A DNA stretch of 64,000 nt from Blautia hansenii DSM 20583 (GCF_002222595.2 NZ_CP022413.2:693501-757500), one strand, 5' to 3'. Positions 10,565 to 17,270 are shown, numbered from the stretch's first letter. Notes: generated by a model from the sequence alone, not told the origin. Translations and numbers: made by a program.

Positions 10565-10596
10565 CAAAAAATGAGGGGCAGCCGAAGCCGCCCCCT
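10565..10596 (-). terminator. Terminator ahead of the transposase gene
   Basis: Leftward hairpin of 8 bp (10594-10587 with 10582-10575) closed by a TTCG tetraloop and followed by a T-rich tail (10571-10565). It separates the XRE regulator from the transposase, so the transposase needs read-through or antitermination from upstream. Confidence 0.8.
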
Positions 10597-10610
10597 TGAA
10601 TGTGTGGTGC

Positions 10611-10871
10611 TTATTTCTCATACTCTGCTAAAAGCTCGGACGTTTCCGCGTCTGTCACTATATCTGAGAGTTTACAACTCAGCGCTTTACAGATCCGCAG
10701 CAGCGTGGAGAGCTGCGCCTTGCTTATATCCCGGTCGCCCTGTTCGTATTTCTGATACATTCGGACGTTTACCCCGGCGGCTTCCGCGAGCTGCGACTGG
10801 GAGAGGCCAGCGGCCTGTCTGAGCTTTTGCAGTTTTTCGTTTTTATAATTTACCTTTACCGTTATTTCCAT
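10611..10871 (-). CDS. XRE-type helix-turn-helix regulator, proximal to transposase
   Basis: 86-residue DNA-binding protein made almost entirely of one XRE/Cro-type domain (LRQAAGLSQSQLAEAAGVN, then MYQKYEQGDRD) with a short C-terminal tail. AAGGAGG lies upstream of the ATG at 10871. The gene sits between two leftward terminators, next to a divergent rightward promoter (10887-10915) that it may control. A role as lysogeny repressor or transposase regulator is inferred from position; the sequence alone does not say which. Confidence 0.85.
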   Translation of the reverse strand: MEITVKVNYKNEKLQKLRQAAGLSQSQLAEAAGVNVRMYQKYEQGDRDISKAQLSTLLRICKALSCKLSDIVTDAETSELLAEYEK

Positions 10872-10886
10872 GTGTCGGCCTCCTTC

Positions 10887-10915
10887 TTGACTTTGTTGTA
10901 GCCGGTGGATATAAT
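10887..10915 (+). promoter_or_regulatory. Rightward promoter divergent from the XRE gene
   Basis: TTGACT at 10887-10892, 17-bp spacer, TATAAT at 10910-10915: a near-consensus promoter. The 10 bases TCTTGACTTT (10885-10894) recur at the rightward promoter at 11525 and, inverted, in TIR-L. No rightward gene follows closely: the transcript would run antisense to the 41-residue gene at 10952-11077. Confidence 0.7.
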
Positions 10916-10945
10916 AAAGGCGGTGGGTGGGAATTTCCCACCGCC
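10910..10945 (-). terminator. Terminator after the 41-residue gene
   Basis: Leftward hairpin with a 9-bp perfect stem (10945-10937 with 10927-10919) followed by TTTATTAT. It overlaps the -10 of the opposing promoter at 10910-10915. Confidence 0.8.
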
Positions 10946-10951
10946 GAGCCT

Positions 10952-11077
10952 TTAGGACTGCTTAGGTTTTTGATTTGGCTTTATTGTTATCGTGATCCGT
11001 TCCACCGCTTCACTTCTTAAAGCCTTTTCGAGAACTTCGAGCAGTTCTTTTGTTTGCTTTTCTTTCTGTTCGTCCAC
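10952..11077 (-). CDS. Small 41-residue protein in the control region
   Basis: GTG-initiated frame of 41 codons (begins VDEQKEKQTKELLEVLEKAL, ends KPKQS) with AAAGGAGG 9 bases upstream of the start. Highly charged, mostly helical in appearance, no recognisable family. It is the first gene after the promoter at 11152-11180, whose spacer is a perfect operator-like palindrome, and is followed at once by a terminator. Being first behind a regulated promoter suggests a small regulator or anti-repressor, but that is a guess. Confidence 0.65.
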   Translation of the reverse strand: MDEQKEKQTKELLEVLEKALRSEAVERITITIKPNQKPKQS

Positions 11078-11151
11078 CGTTGTGTCCTCCTTTCGTTTCT
11101 TCTGTTTTCCTCCTTTTTTCTTACTCAGGTTTTCCCTTACCTTGTAATATT

Positions 11152-11180
11152 ATTATACACCTACGGGTGTATATAGTCAA
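11152..11180 (-). promoter_or_regulatory. Leftward promoter with palindromic operator in its spacer
   Basis: TTGACT (11180-11175), 17-bp spacer, perfect TATAAT (11157-11152). An 8-bp perfect inverted repeat, TATACACC-TACG-GGTGTATA (11154-11173), fills the spacer and overlaps the -10. A dimeric repressor bound there would block polymerase directly. Confidence 0.8.
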
Positions 11181-11213
11181 GCTCATTTCCTATATTTTCG
11201 CGTTTTTTTGCAT

Positions 11214-11236
11214 AAAAAAGAGACGTTTTCACGCCT
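11214..11236 (-). terminator. Terminator after the distal XRE gene
   Basis: Leftward hairpin GAGGCG/CGTCTC with a 6-base loop followed by TTTTTT, overlapping the stop codon region of the XRE gene at 11236. Confidence 0.65.
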
Positions 11237-11484
11237 CATTTTTCATATTCCAGAAGTGTGCAAACTGGCACACCGAGCACCGTTGCAAAATAATTTAACT
11301 CGAAGTCTGGCACAACGCGGTCGCCGGTTTCGATCCGGCTCACTGCTTTCTGATTCAGATTCAGCCCAGCCAGTTGCAACTTGGCGGCGAGCTGTTCCTG
11401 AGATATTCCCGCCCTTTCGCGGAGGGCCCGGATCGCAGGGCCGGAGGCGTTGCACGTTCCATTCGTGTGCTTGTAGAGTTTCAA
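11236..11484 (-). CDS. XRE-type helix-turn-helix regulator, distal
   Basis: 82-residue XRE/Cro-type DNA-binding protein (IRALRERAGISQEQLAAKL; AVSRIETGDR). An ATG at 11511 is in frame, but AAAGGAGGG at 11500-11492 is correctly placed for a TTG at 11484, so I prefer the TTG start. It is divergent from the strong promoter at 11525-11554. Two 17-bp direct repeats lie between the genes, one just ahead of this gene and one over the -10 of the divergent promoter. Likely the repressor that acts at this operator pair (inference). Confidence 0.85.
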   Translation of the reverse strand: MKLYKHTNGTCNASGPAIRALRERAGISQEQLAAKLQLAGLNLNQKAVSRIETGDRVVPDFELNYFATVLGVPVCTLLEYEK

Positions 11485-11498
11485 CCTTTCACCCTCCT

Positions 11499-11570
11499 TT
11501 ATCCCAAACATGACTGATAGCTTCTTGACTTTACCATGGCCGGGCGCCTATAATTATCCCAAACATGACT
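11499..11570. promoter_or_regulatory. Pair of 17-bp direct repeats, candidate operators
   Basis: TTATCCCAAACATGACT occurs at 11499-11515 and 11554-11570, a centre-to-centre distance of 55 bp. The second overlaps the end of the -10 box of the rightward promoter and its start point; the first lies between the start of the XRE gene and its upstream region. This is the arrangement expected of a repressor controlling both directions, possibly by looping. Confidence 0.7.
11525..11554 (+). promoter_or_regulatory. Strong rightward promoter for the lone rightward phage gene
   Basis: TTGACT at 11525-11530, 18-bp spacer, perfect TATAAT at 11549-11554. It drives the gene at 11611 and shares TCTTGACTTT with the promoter at 10887. 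Confidence 0.8.
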
Positions 11571-11610
11571 AAAAGCGAATAAACGCAAAAAAGAATTAGG
11601 AGGGCATGGC

Positions 11611-12249
11611 ATGGTTGGAAAGAAGGGCCCGTTCGGCGGGTTTTGTAATTATGGAATTTTTGGGATCTGGGGAAAAGATCCGGGGACAGGAAAGAAAAAG
11701 TACAAAAAGGTGGACGCCATTTCAGAAGCGGCAGCAGTAGAGAAGGCGGCAGCTCTTGGCTGTGTGGATCCGCAGAGCGTTGAGGTGATCCCGTTCCTCC
11801 CGCCGTCTGAAAAACAGCAACGGTACGCCGCAGATCTTGGCGTTCGTCTGCCAGAAGGTTGCACGGTTGCGGACGCCACCGCGTTGCTCAGCAGGGCGGA
11901 GAATGGAAGCGATCAGGATCCCGCTCCCGGTCTTGTGGAGTATGCTCAGAGCTGCGGTGTTTGCTTTTCTACACTGGCTGGAGAGGGTGGCCTGCTTGAT
12001 TGTATGGTTTGCCAGCTTCCGATCAGGGAGAAGGCGATCCTTTTCGCTCATGCGGTTGCTGCCAGTGCGGCCGGTTCCGGTTTGACGGATCCTCGAAAAA
12101 CTCCGCAGTATTTGAAGTTTTGCCAGTTTGCCGATCAGGTGGCGGTGGATCCTGCTCTTGCGAAGTCGGTAGAGGGCCGCGATCGCTACGACTTCCAGAA
12201 GCCAAACACGAGATCGAAGGCATACAAGGCGGCGCTGGCCTGCTTATAA
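11611..12249 (+). CDS. Unknown 212-residue protein, only rightward gene in the prophage
   Basis: I do not recognise the family. The N-terminus is Gly/Lys-rich (KKGPFGGFCNYGIFGIWGKD), followed by a stretch of the PPSEKQQRYAADLGVRLPEG type that I have seen as a small helical module in phage proteins. Four cysteines lie between about residues 113 and 133. No signal peptide or membrane segment is visible. AGGAGGGC precedes the ATG at 11611; a nearby ATG at 11606 is in another frame. It has its own strong promoter and operator-like repeats and ends at a bidirectional terminator. It is therefore likely expressed from the prophage: a lysogenic-conversion or immunity gene is possible but unproved. 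Confidence 0.75.
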   Translation: MVGKKGPFGGFCNYGIFGIWGKDPGTGKKKYKKVDAISEAAAVEKAAALGCVDPQSVEVIPFLPPSEKQQRYAADLGVRLPEGCTVADATALLSRAENGSDQDPAPGLVEYAQSCGVCFSTLAGEGGLLDCMVCQLPIREKAILFAHAVAASAAGSGLTDPRKTPQYLKFCQFADQVAVDPALAKSVEGRDRYDFQKPNTRSKAYKAALACL

Positions 12250-12292
12250 AAAATAGCCCGGTAGGAGATAACACTCCCGCCGGGCTTTCTTT
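12248..12292. terminator. Bidirectional terminator between converging genes
   Basis: Stem AGCCCGG/CCGGGCT (12255-12261 with 12280-12286) with an inner GGAG/CTCC pairing, an A-run on the left and a T-rich right side. It can end both the rightward gene and the long leftward late transcript. Confidence 0.85.
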
Positions 12293-12314
12293 ATGTCCTG
12301 AACGTGTCAGGGGC

Positions 12315-12842
12315 TTATTCTGTTTTAGTTTCAGCGGCCGGAGCTTCGGCTGCGAGCTGCTGCACCGCAGTGGTGGCGATCGTTGCCGCTACGCTTGCCG
12401 CGGTTGTTGCTGCGTCGGCCGTTGCTGCCTTGATCTGGGACTCGCTGGCGGCCTTGGTTTCTCTGCATACCTGCTCGATCTTGGTTTCGAGCCATGCGTC
12501 GAAGTCGCCGTAAATCTCACGGAGGGCGGCCACGGTTGTGTCGCCGAGGATCTCCAGTGTCTTGTTTTTGGACTTCTCGAAGGCTTCGAGCTGCTTCTCT
12601 TTAGTGAATTTGCCCTCGGCTTTCAGTGAGTCCGTGAACGTCTGGGCTGTATAGGCTACGGCCTGAGCCACGGCGTCCACTGCCATATTCATGTACTTGG
12701 CGGCTGTCTCATTGTCCAGATCTTTCTCGATCTGGGCTGTCTGGCGTTTGAGCAGTGCCACGAGGTAGGCGCCACCGGCAGTAATGAGCAGACAGAGGAT
12801 CGGCGTTGCTGCGTTGATGATCTGAGTCATAGTTTCGTTCAT
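12315..12842 (-). CDS. Phage holin, LLH family
   Basis: 175 residues with one N-terminal membrane segment (about residues 10-31, AATPILCLLITAGGAYLVAL), a long helical region and an Ala-rich tail. This matches the LL-H type holins of Firmicutes phages, which permeabilise the cytoplasmic membrane at lysis. GAAAGGAG precedes the ATG. It lies directly downstream of the endolysin gene at the end of the late operon. Confidence 0.85.
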   Translation of the reverse strand: MNETMTQIINAATPILCLLITAGGAYLVALLKRQTAQIEKDLDNETAAKYMNMAVDAVAQAVAYTAQTFTDSLKAEGKFTKEKQLEAFEKSKNKTLEILGDTTVAALREIYGDFDAWLETKIEQVCRETKAASESQIKAATADAATTAASVAATIATTAVQQLAAEAPAAETKTE

Positions 12843-13002
12843 GGTGTTGATTCTCCTTTCTGTTTTCTCCCGGATAATACGGGCAGTCTTTACAGTCTGC
12901 TGCGTCGCATGGTGAGCCGTCCCACTCCACGAGGGAGCGGATCCAGATCACATGGACGGCCACGGCCACGATCAGCAGCAGGATATTAGCGGCCGTTCTC
13001 AT
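12709..13002 (-). CDS. Small membrane protein between endolysin and holin
   Basis: The ATG at 13002 overlaps the endolysin stop as ATGA, with no strong ribosome site, so it would be translationally coupled. The first 45 residues form one membrane segment (ANILLLIVAVAVHVIWIRSL) and a cysteine-bearing tail (CDAADCKDCPYYP), like short proteins found next to holins in related phages. After that the frame runs 134 bp into the holin gene and the predicted residues look like an out-of-frame reading, so the true product may have lost its original stop. Function unknown. Confidence 0.5.
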   Translation of the reverse strand: MRTAANILLLIVAVAVHVIWIRSLVEWDGSPCDAADCKDCPYYPGENRKENQHHERNYDSDHQRSNADPLSAHYCRWRLPRGTAQTPDSPDRERSGQ

Positions 13003-14591
13003 TTTGAGACGTTGGCCGCATTTACCCAGCCGTAGACGCTGGACTGGCCGTCAGTGTGTACGATATGGTACGGGTGCTTTGCTCCCTTCACAATTCTGGT
13101 GACTTTGGCCGGGCCAGCCTTCGGAGTTCCGGCAGCAGTTGAAGCTGCAGCACTTCCGTAGTGAGGGCCGCCGGAGAACTGAACCACGTCGCCGACTTTA
13201 ATCTCGGAGTTTGCGGATCCGGCAGCGCTTCCACCGTTGGTTGTCACTATTGCGTCGAAGCCCTTCGCTTTCAGCTTTGTGACTTCGGCGTTGGCGTTTT
13301 CTTTCTTGGAGTAGGCTCCAGTCTGCACCTTGTAGAAGCCGCCGGACTGTTTGAGAATAGCGTCAAAACCGGCAGCTTTCACCTTTTTGAGCTGAGCGTC
13401 AGCGTTTGCCTTCTGCTTATAGGCTCCGGTCTGGACGTAGTATTTCACGCCGGAACCGCCGGACGGGGTATTATTTCCGCCGGAGTTGCCGGAGTCAGTA
13501 GAGCCGAGCAGTGCGTTGATTCTGTCGGCGAGTTCCCCATATCTGGAATAAAGCCAGTCGCCGGGGCACGATTTATTCGCGAACCAGCGGTGCGCGGTGA
13601 GGACGATCTCGTTCGCCTTCGGCTCGTATGCGAGAGCCTTCTCCTTGCTGCCGAGCCATAGCACCTTCGTTTTTCCGTTTCTCTTGCAGATGTCAGCGCA
13701 GAGCTCGATCAGTTTCTCGTAAACTGCGGATTTCATGGCGTATGGTTCGGTCTTATCGCTGGCGCACTCGATCGTGATCGCTCGCTGGTCGTTTGCGCCG
13801 CTGGAGCTGCACCAGCTCCGGTTGCACTCGTCCACGATCAGGCAGAAGCGGCCGTCGCATCCGATCCCGTAGTTGCAAGACGCGCCTTCATCGGGATCAT
13901 ATTTCGTAAAGCAGGCGCCGATCGTTTCGGCAGATAACTGGCCGACTACGCAGTGCGGCGTCAGGCGGTCGATCGAGTGGGTTCTCTTTCCACTATGGTT
14001 GGGGCTGTAAACTGTGCAGTCCACTAATGAACTATTGCTCATGGTTTTACCTCCTTGTGTGTCGTTGGTTGTCTTAGTAGCGTATTTGTCGAAGTAGGTC
14101 TGTCCATAGCTGGCCCGCTTCGTTTGGACGCTGGCGCTCTGATCCTTTGGTTGTTCATATTTGAGCAGCACGGCGTCGGAAGCCTGTCTCACGCTGGTGG
14201 CTTTTTTCAGCACGGCCAGCACGGCGGCGTAGCTTTCGGCGAGTTCTTTCCAGAGGAAGCCGAGCTGAGTCTCCAGATCTCCGATCGAGGCACCGGCAGC
14301 CTTGACATAATTCAGGAGCGCCTCCTTGCGGCTCCAGAATGTCCACTGCGCGAGGCCGTAGCCTGCGGAGTCATGCACGAAGCCGGTATACTTTCCGGAG
14401 TCCACCGCGTCGGTGTAGTCGTCGTCTGTATAGCCGAGCTTTTTCTCGTAGGTGTTCTGGAGGTTGTGAGGGTTGAGCCCGCTCTCCGCGAACAGGTTCC
14501 CCATGAGTCCGGCGGCCCCGTATGAGTTCAGGCCCTTGCCGGTGAGAAAATTCCAGATCTTTTCCTCGTTGTTTTTTCCGGTGAGTGACAT
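12999..14591 (-). CDS. Modular endolysin: lysozyme-like domain, amidase, SPOR repeats, SH3-like end
   Basis: 530-residue wall hydrolase. Residues 1-170 resemble the phage tail-type lysozyme domain (GLMGNLFAESGLNP, GYGLAQW). An N-acetylmuramoyl-L-alanine amidase follows at about 185-365 with the zinc-type residues in LTPHCVVGQ and TAHRWF...CPGDW. Two SPOR-like repeats (YYVQTGAYKQKANAD; FYKVQTGAYSKKENA) span about 380-455, and the final 65 residues look like an SH3-type wall-binding domain. AAGGAGG precedes the ATG. A second ribosome site with ATG at 14042 would make the amidase part alone. Located upstream of the holin. Confidence 0.92.
   Translation of the reverse strand: MSLTGKNNEEKIWNFLTGKGLNSYGAAGLMGNLFAESGLNPHNLQNTYEKKLGYTDDDYTDAVDSGKYTGFVHDSAGYGLAQWTFWSRKEALLNYVKAAGASIGDLETQLGFLWKELAESYAAVLAVLKKATSVRQASDAVLLKYEQPKDQSASVQTKRASYGQTYFDKYATKTTNDTQGGKTMSNSSLVDCTVYSPNHSGKRTHSIDRLTPHCVVGQLSAETIGACFTKYDPDEGASCNYGIGCDGRFCLIVDECNRSWCSSSGANDQRAITIECASDKTEPYAMKSAVYEKLIELCADICKRNGKTKVLWLGSKEKALAYEPKANEIVLTAHRWFANKSCPGDWLYSRYGELADRINALLGSTDSGNSGGNNTPSGGSGVKYYVQTGAYKQKANADAQLKKVKAAGFDAILKQSGGFYKVQTGAYSKKENANAEVTKLKAKGFDAIVTTNGGSAAGSANSEIKVGDVVQFSGGPHYGSAAASTAAGTPKAGPAKVTRIVKGAKHPYHIVHTDGQSSVYGWVNAANVSK
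14040..14056 (-). promoter_or_regulatory. Internal ribosome site and start inside the endolysin gene
   Basis: AAGGAGGT (14056-14049) lies 6 bases ahead of an in-frame ATG (14042-14040) at codon 184, exactly between the lysozyme-like and amidase domains. Translation from here would give a 347-residue amidase-SPOR-SH3 protein. Confidence 0.7.
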
Positions 14592-14602
14592 GTTCCACCT
14601 CC

Positions 14603-14983
14603 TTAGAAGTCGTTGAAGTTGTCCGCCTCTGGCTGCACGCCGTTGGCGTTCATCAATTTTATTTTGTTTTCAGCCTTGGCCTTCGTGTAGTAAAAACCGG
14701 TCGCGCTCGCCATTTCAGCGAACACGGCCGGGATCAGGTAGGCGAGGGCTGAGGCGTCCATGGTGGAGTAAATAATCCAGCAGGAAAAGACGGTAATTAA
14801 GATCGTCACGATTGAAGCGCCGCAGAAAATAATTTTTGAAAATTCCATCTTTTTGCTGGTGGCTGCAGCCTCTCTCATTCGTTTGATCTGCTTCCGGAGC
14901 CGATGGTTTTCGGCTGTCAGCTCTCGGATCTGTTCCTCCGGATCTGTTTCGGTTTCTACCGGTTCCAGCGTTTCCTCAGTCAT
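14603..14983 (-). CDS. Small phage membrane protein with coiled coil, late operon
   Basis: 126 residues. An acidic N-terminus is followed by a heptad-like region (IRELTAENHRLRKQIKRMRE) and two hydrophobic segments (about residues 50-70 and 78-98). AAGGAGGTGACACC precedes the ATG. Location immediately before the endolysin suggests a part in lysis, but I do not recognise a named family. Confidence 0.75.
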   Translation of the reverse strand: MTEETLEPVETETDPEEQIRELTAENHRLRKQIKRMREAAATSKKMEFSKIIFCGASIVTILITVFSCWIIYSTMDASALAYLIPAVFAEMASATGFYYTKAKAENKIKLMNANGVQPEADNFNDF

Positions 14984-14995
14984 GGTGTCACCTCC

Positions 14996-15352
14996 TTAGC
15001 TTTCATAAATAGATTCGATCCCCTGCCTCGTCAGGAAGTCCTTCTGCTCATGTTTGACCTTGGCGGCATAGTCGAGGGCCGCGTGCATATCACCGTTGCA
15101 GTGGGCGTCCGGGATCCGCTGCACGGCTCTGGCCGTGGCTTCTCCGAGGGCGATCGCGGCGTTTACTCCCTGCACTAAAAAAAGCTCCTGCTGTTCGTGG
15201 AGCTTTTCGCGCTTGTCCTGAGCTTCTCGTCGCTGTTTTTCTTCCTTCTCCAGTTTCTTGCTCTGTTTCTGGATTTTCTGCTCGATACACCAGAAGCAGA
15301 ACCCAGTGATCGCCGAAGGAAGGCAGGCGATCAAAACTGATTCAATTCCCAT
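14996..15352 (-). CDS. Small membrane-anchored coiled-coil phage protein
   Basis: 118 residues: an N-terminal membrane segment (IACLPSAITGFCFWCI), a strongly charged coiled coil (residues 22-50) and a C-terminal helical part. The open frame extends to 15706, but GGAGGTGACACA precedes the ATG at 15352, which overlaps the reverse-transcriptase stop by 22 bp. It is the first gene of the lysis block, directly after the retroelement. Function unknown. Confidence 0.75.
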   Translation of the reverse strand: MGIESVLIACLPSAITGFCFWCIEQKIQKQSKKLEKEEKQRREAQDKREKLHEQQELFLVQGVNAAIALGEATARAVQRIPDAHCNGDMHAALDYAAKVKHEQKDFLTRQGIESIYES

Positions 15353-16476
15353 TGTGTCACCTCCTGCGGCAGCTCTATGTCTGCCATTTCTTTGCGTTTG
15401 AAAATAATATTTTTCTCGATCCATTTCTGGAGCCCGTGAGTGGAGCAGTGGCCCATAAGTCCGAAGTAGCTCTGCATGGTCGCGTCTACCGCGTCGAAGT
15501 CGATCAGCCCGGCCTCGTACTCTTTCGCTATGTAGCGCATACGTGCCTTCATTTTCTTGACCGACTGAGCTGTCGGTTTGCGGTACCCCGGATAGATTCG
15601 GCAGCCCACGAAGGTGATCCCGTGCTTGACGAGTCCGATCGTGGTTTTGCTGTTCAATTCGAGGTGCAGGACTTCGTTCAGATACTTCTCGATCGCAGCC
15701 CTCCACCGGTTCAGTGTGGCTGCGTCAGGATAGAGCAGCGCCATGTCGTCCATGTATCTGTCGTAAAAATGGGCTTTCAGCTCGTGCTTGATATACTGAT
15801 CCAGCTCATTGAGGCAGACGTTCGCGAGTAGCTGGCTCGTGAGGTTTCCGATCGGCATACCTACCTCGAACAGTCTTTCAGACGGTGGGATCTCGTCGGC
15901 AGACTTTCCCGGAGGCAGTCCAAAGGGTGTATGGTCACAATTTATAATCGTTTCCATAAGCCAGAGGTAGCCGTCCTCGTTCGGGAACTTCCGGCGGAGT
16001 ATGTCGAGCAGTACCCGGTGATCCACCCGGTAAAAATACTTTGATACGTCCAGTTTCAGGTAGTACCAATTGCCCGGCTTCCGATCCACGAGCGTGCACC
16101 AGTATTGAAGCCGGTCGGCTGCTCTGGTGGTTCCTTTTCCCACCCTGCACCCGTAGCTGTGGTATATCATGCCATTGTCGAGGTGTTGGTTTGTCTGGAG
16201 GTAGATCGCCCACTGCACGACACGATCCCGGAAGCCCAGAGCCATGACGAGCCGTTTCTTCGGTTCATGGACGTAAAACTGCCGGTACCGGCCCACTTTG
16301 TAGGCGTGCCAGATCAGGTCGTTTTGTATGCTGATCAGGTTTTCCTCCAGATTCGCCGCGAAGGCGGTCACGTCGTTGCGGTACCACTTCTCGCTTGCTG
16401 CCTCGTGGTATGCGTCCAGAAGATTCTCCCACGAGTATATTCTCTCCAGAAGGGAGGGCTGGTTTCTTGGATCCAT
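15331..16476 (-). CDS. Reverse transcriptase of a diversity-generating retroelement
   Basis: 381 residues. It copies the template RNA into cDNA with adenine-directed errors that is then written into variable repeats. Palm motifs are intact: LKLDVSKYFYRVD for motif A, the catalytic YMDD in DRYMDDMAL, and IGNLTSQLLAN, the GxxxSQ-type motif 4 characteristic of these enzymes and not of group II introns. No maturase or endonuclease domain is present. A longer frame starts at 16644, but GGAGGAACGAGGAC places the start at the ATG at 16476. Gene order is target, Avd, template repeat, reverse transcriptase, as in the classical phage systems. Confidence 0.95.
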   Translation of the reverse strand: MDPRNQPSLLERIYSWENLLDAYHEAASEKWYRNDVTAFAANLEENLISIQNDLIWHAYKVGRYRQFYVHEPKKRLVMALGFRDRVVQWAIYLQTNQHLDNGMIYHSYGCRVGKGTTRAADRLQYWCTLVDRKPGNWYYLKLDVSKYFYRVDHRVLLDILRRKFPNEDGYLWLMETIINCDHTPFGLPPGKSADEIPPSERLFEVGMPIGNLTSQLLANVCLNELDQYIKHELKAHFYDRYMDDMALLYPDAATLNRWRAAIEKYLNEVLHLELNSKTTIGLVKHGITFVGCRIYPGYRKPTAQSVKKMKARMRYIAKEYEAGLIDFDAVDATMQSYFGLMGHCSTHGLQKWIEKNIIFKRKEMADIELPQEVTQWELNQF

Positions 16477-16757
16477 GTCCTCGTTCCTCCTTGTGTTGTC
16501 ATAATTATGGCCCGCGTTGTGACATTCCTCGGCGAGATCTTTCCTCTGCGGTCGCCACGCCGCAGGATCCGGATCCCCCTTCTGCCCGCATAGCAGACAA
16601 CGGCCAGCCTGCGCGGTTTGCTCGGTGTCCCCGGTGGCCTCCACCGGCAGAGCAGCACGAGCGTGTATCTTTGGCCTTGTCGGCCGGGAAATGCATCCCT
16701 TTTGCCTTGGTGTTTCTGCTGGGCCTTGGCCCTCAGAAAATAAACAAATAAGGTAAG
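16477..16757 (-). ncRNA. Spacer between template repeat and reverse transcriptase, likely part of the template RNA
   Basis: 281 bp without a convincing gene; open frames here lack ribosome sites and read through the template repeat. In characterised systems the RNA that is reverse-transcribed spans the template repeat and this downstream spacer, where the enzyme and Avd bind. I infer the same here; no processing site can be read from sequence. Confidence 0.55.
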
Positions 16758-16872
16758 AGCGGCACGGAAGCCGATGTTCGTGTTCACATTGCTGCGGGAG
16801 TTGTTGCCGTTGAGGTAGAACACACCAGCGTTCGCACCGTTGTTCCAGTTGCCCCCGCGATACACGCAGCGC
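16758..16872 (-). repeat. Template repeat (TR) of the retroelement
   Basis: 115 bp aligning without gaps to VR1 (17341-17455), and its first 105 bp align to VR2 (55337-55441). On the coding strand it is rich in AAC and AAT codons (it would read YRGGNWNNGANAGVF), the hallmark of a template tuned for adenine mutagenesis: 25 adenines lie in the 105-bp part shared with both copies. Each variable repeat differs at 14 of these and nowhere else. Confidence 0.96.
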
Positions 16873-16903
16873 CTCCTTTATCTCGACACATTCCCCACGG
16901 GCT

Positions 16904-17248
16904 TTACTCGTTCGACTTTTTCCAGCCGCCGAGCATACGCCCGATTTCGTTCAGCTCCTTGCTCCATATTTCGTGGAGCCCCGGAGAGATCAGGCGATCC
17001 TCCGGAGAAACTGCTGTGTCTACGAGAGAGCGCAGCACGTCCAGCTTGGTGTCCATTTTGTTCTGGAGTTCTACCCGGCGCGAGCCTCTGGCCCGGTTGG
17101 CCTCAATGCAGAGCTCCAGCATATCCATGAACGCCGCCGTCATGTGCTTGCGATACTCGAATTTTTCGGGTTTTCTCATATTTGCGGTGCGTTCGCTCAC
17201 CCGGATCATGCTCCGAACGATACGCTGCCGCAGTTGTAAGTTGTCCAT
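16904..17248 (-). CDS. avd: Avd-like accessory protein of the retroelement
   Basis: 114 residues, predicted all-helical and basic (VRSMIRVSERTANMRKPEKF; IEANRARGSRRVELQ), the size and character of Avd, the pentameric four-helix-bundle protein that binds the reverse transcriptase and the template RNA and is needed for mutagenesis. It lies between the variable protein and the template repeat, the canonical place. AAGGAG precedes the ATG. Assignment rests on context plus fold-like features, not on a strict motif. Confidence 0.85.
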   Translation of the reverse strand: MDNLQLRQRIVRSMIRVSERTANMRKPEKFEYRKHMTAAFMDMLELCIEANRARGSRRVELQNKMDTKLDVLRSLVDTAVSPEDRLISPGLHEIWSKELNEIGRMLGGWKKSNE

Positions 17249-17270
17249 GTTGTTACTCCTTAAAAGGGTA

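Noticed and set aside
9503..10621. Transposase as an independent IS30 insertion into an ordinary prophage
   Set aside because: No matching inverted repeat lies on its right side (10,547-11,235); the only partner of TIR-L is at the other end of the phage. It also has phage-like regulation around it.
11236..11511. ATG start at 11511 for the distal XRE gene
   Set aside because: The ribosome site AAAGGAGGG lies after this ATG and fits the TTG at 11484; the operator-like repeat overlaps the ATG.
16368..16865. Reverse-strand frame reading through the template repeat (starts MYRGGNWNNG)
   Set aside because: The repeat naturally reads like its target, but no ribosome site precedes it and the rest runs out of frame into the reverse transcriptase. 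It is the template, not a gene.
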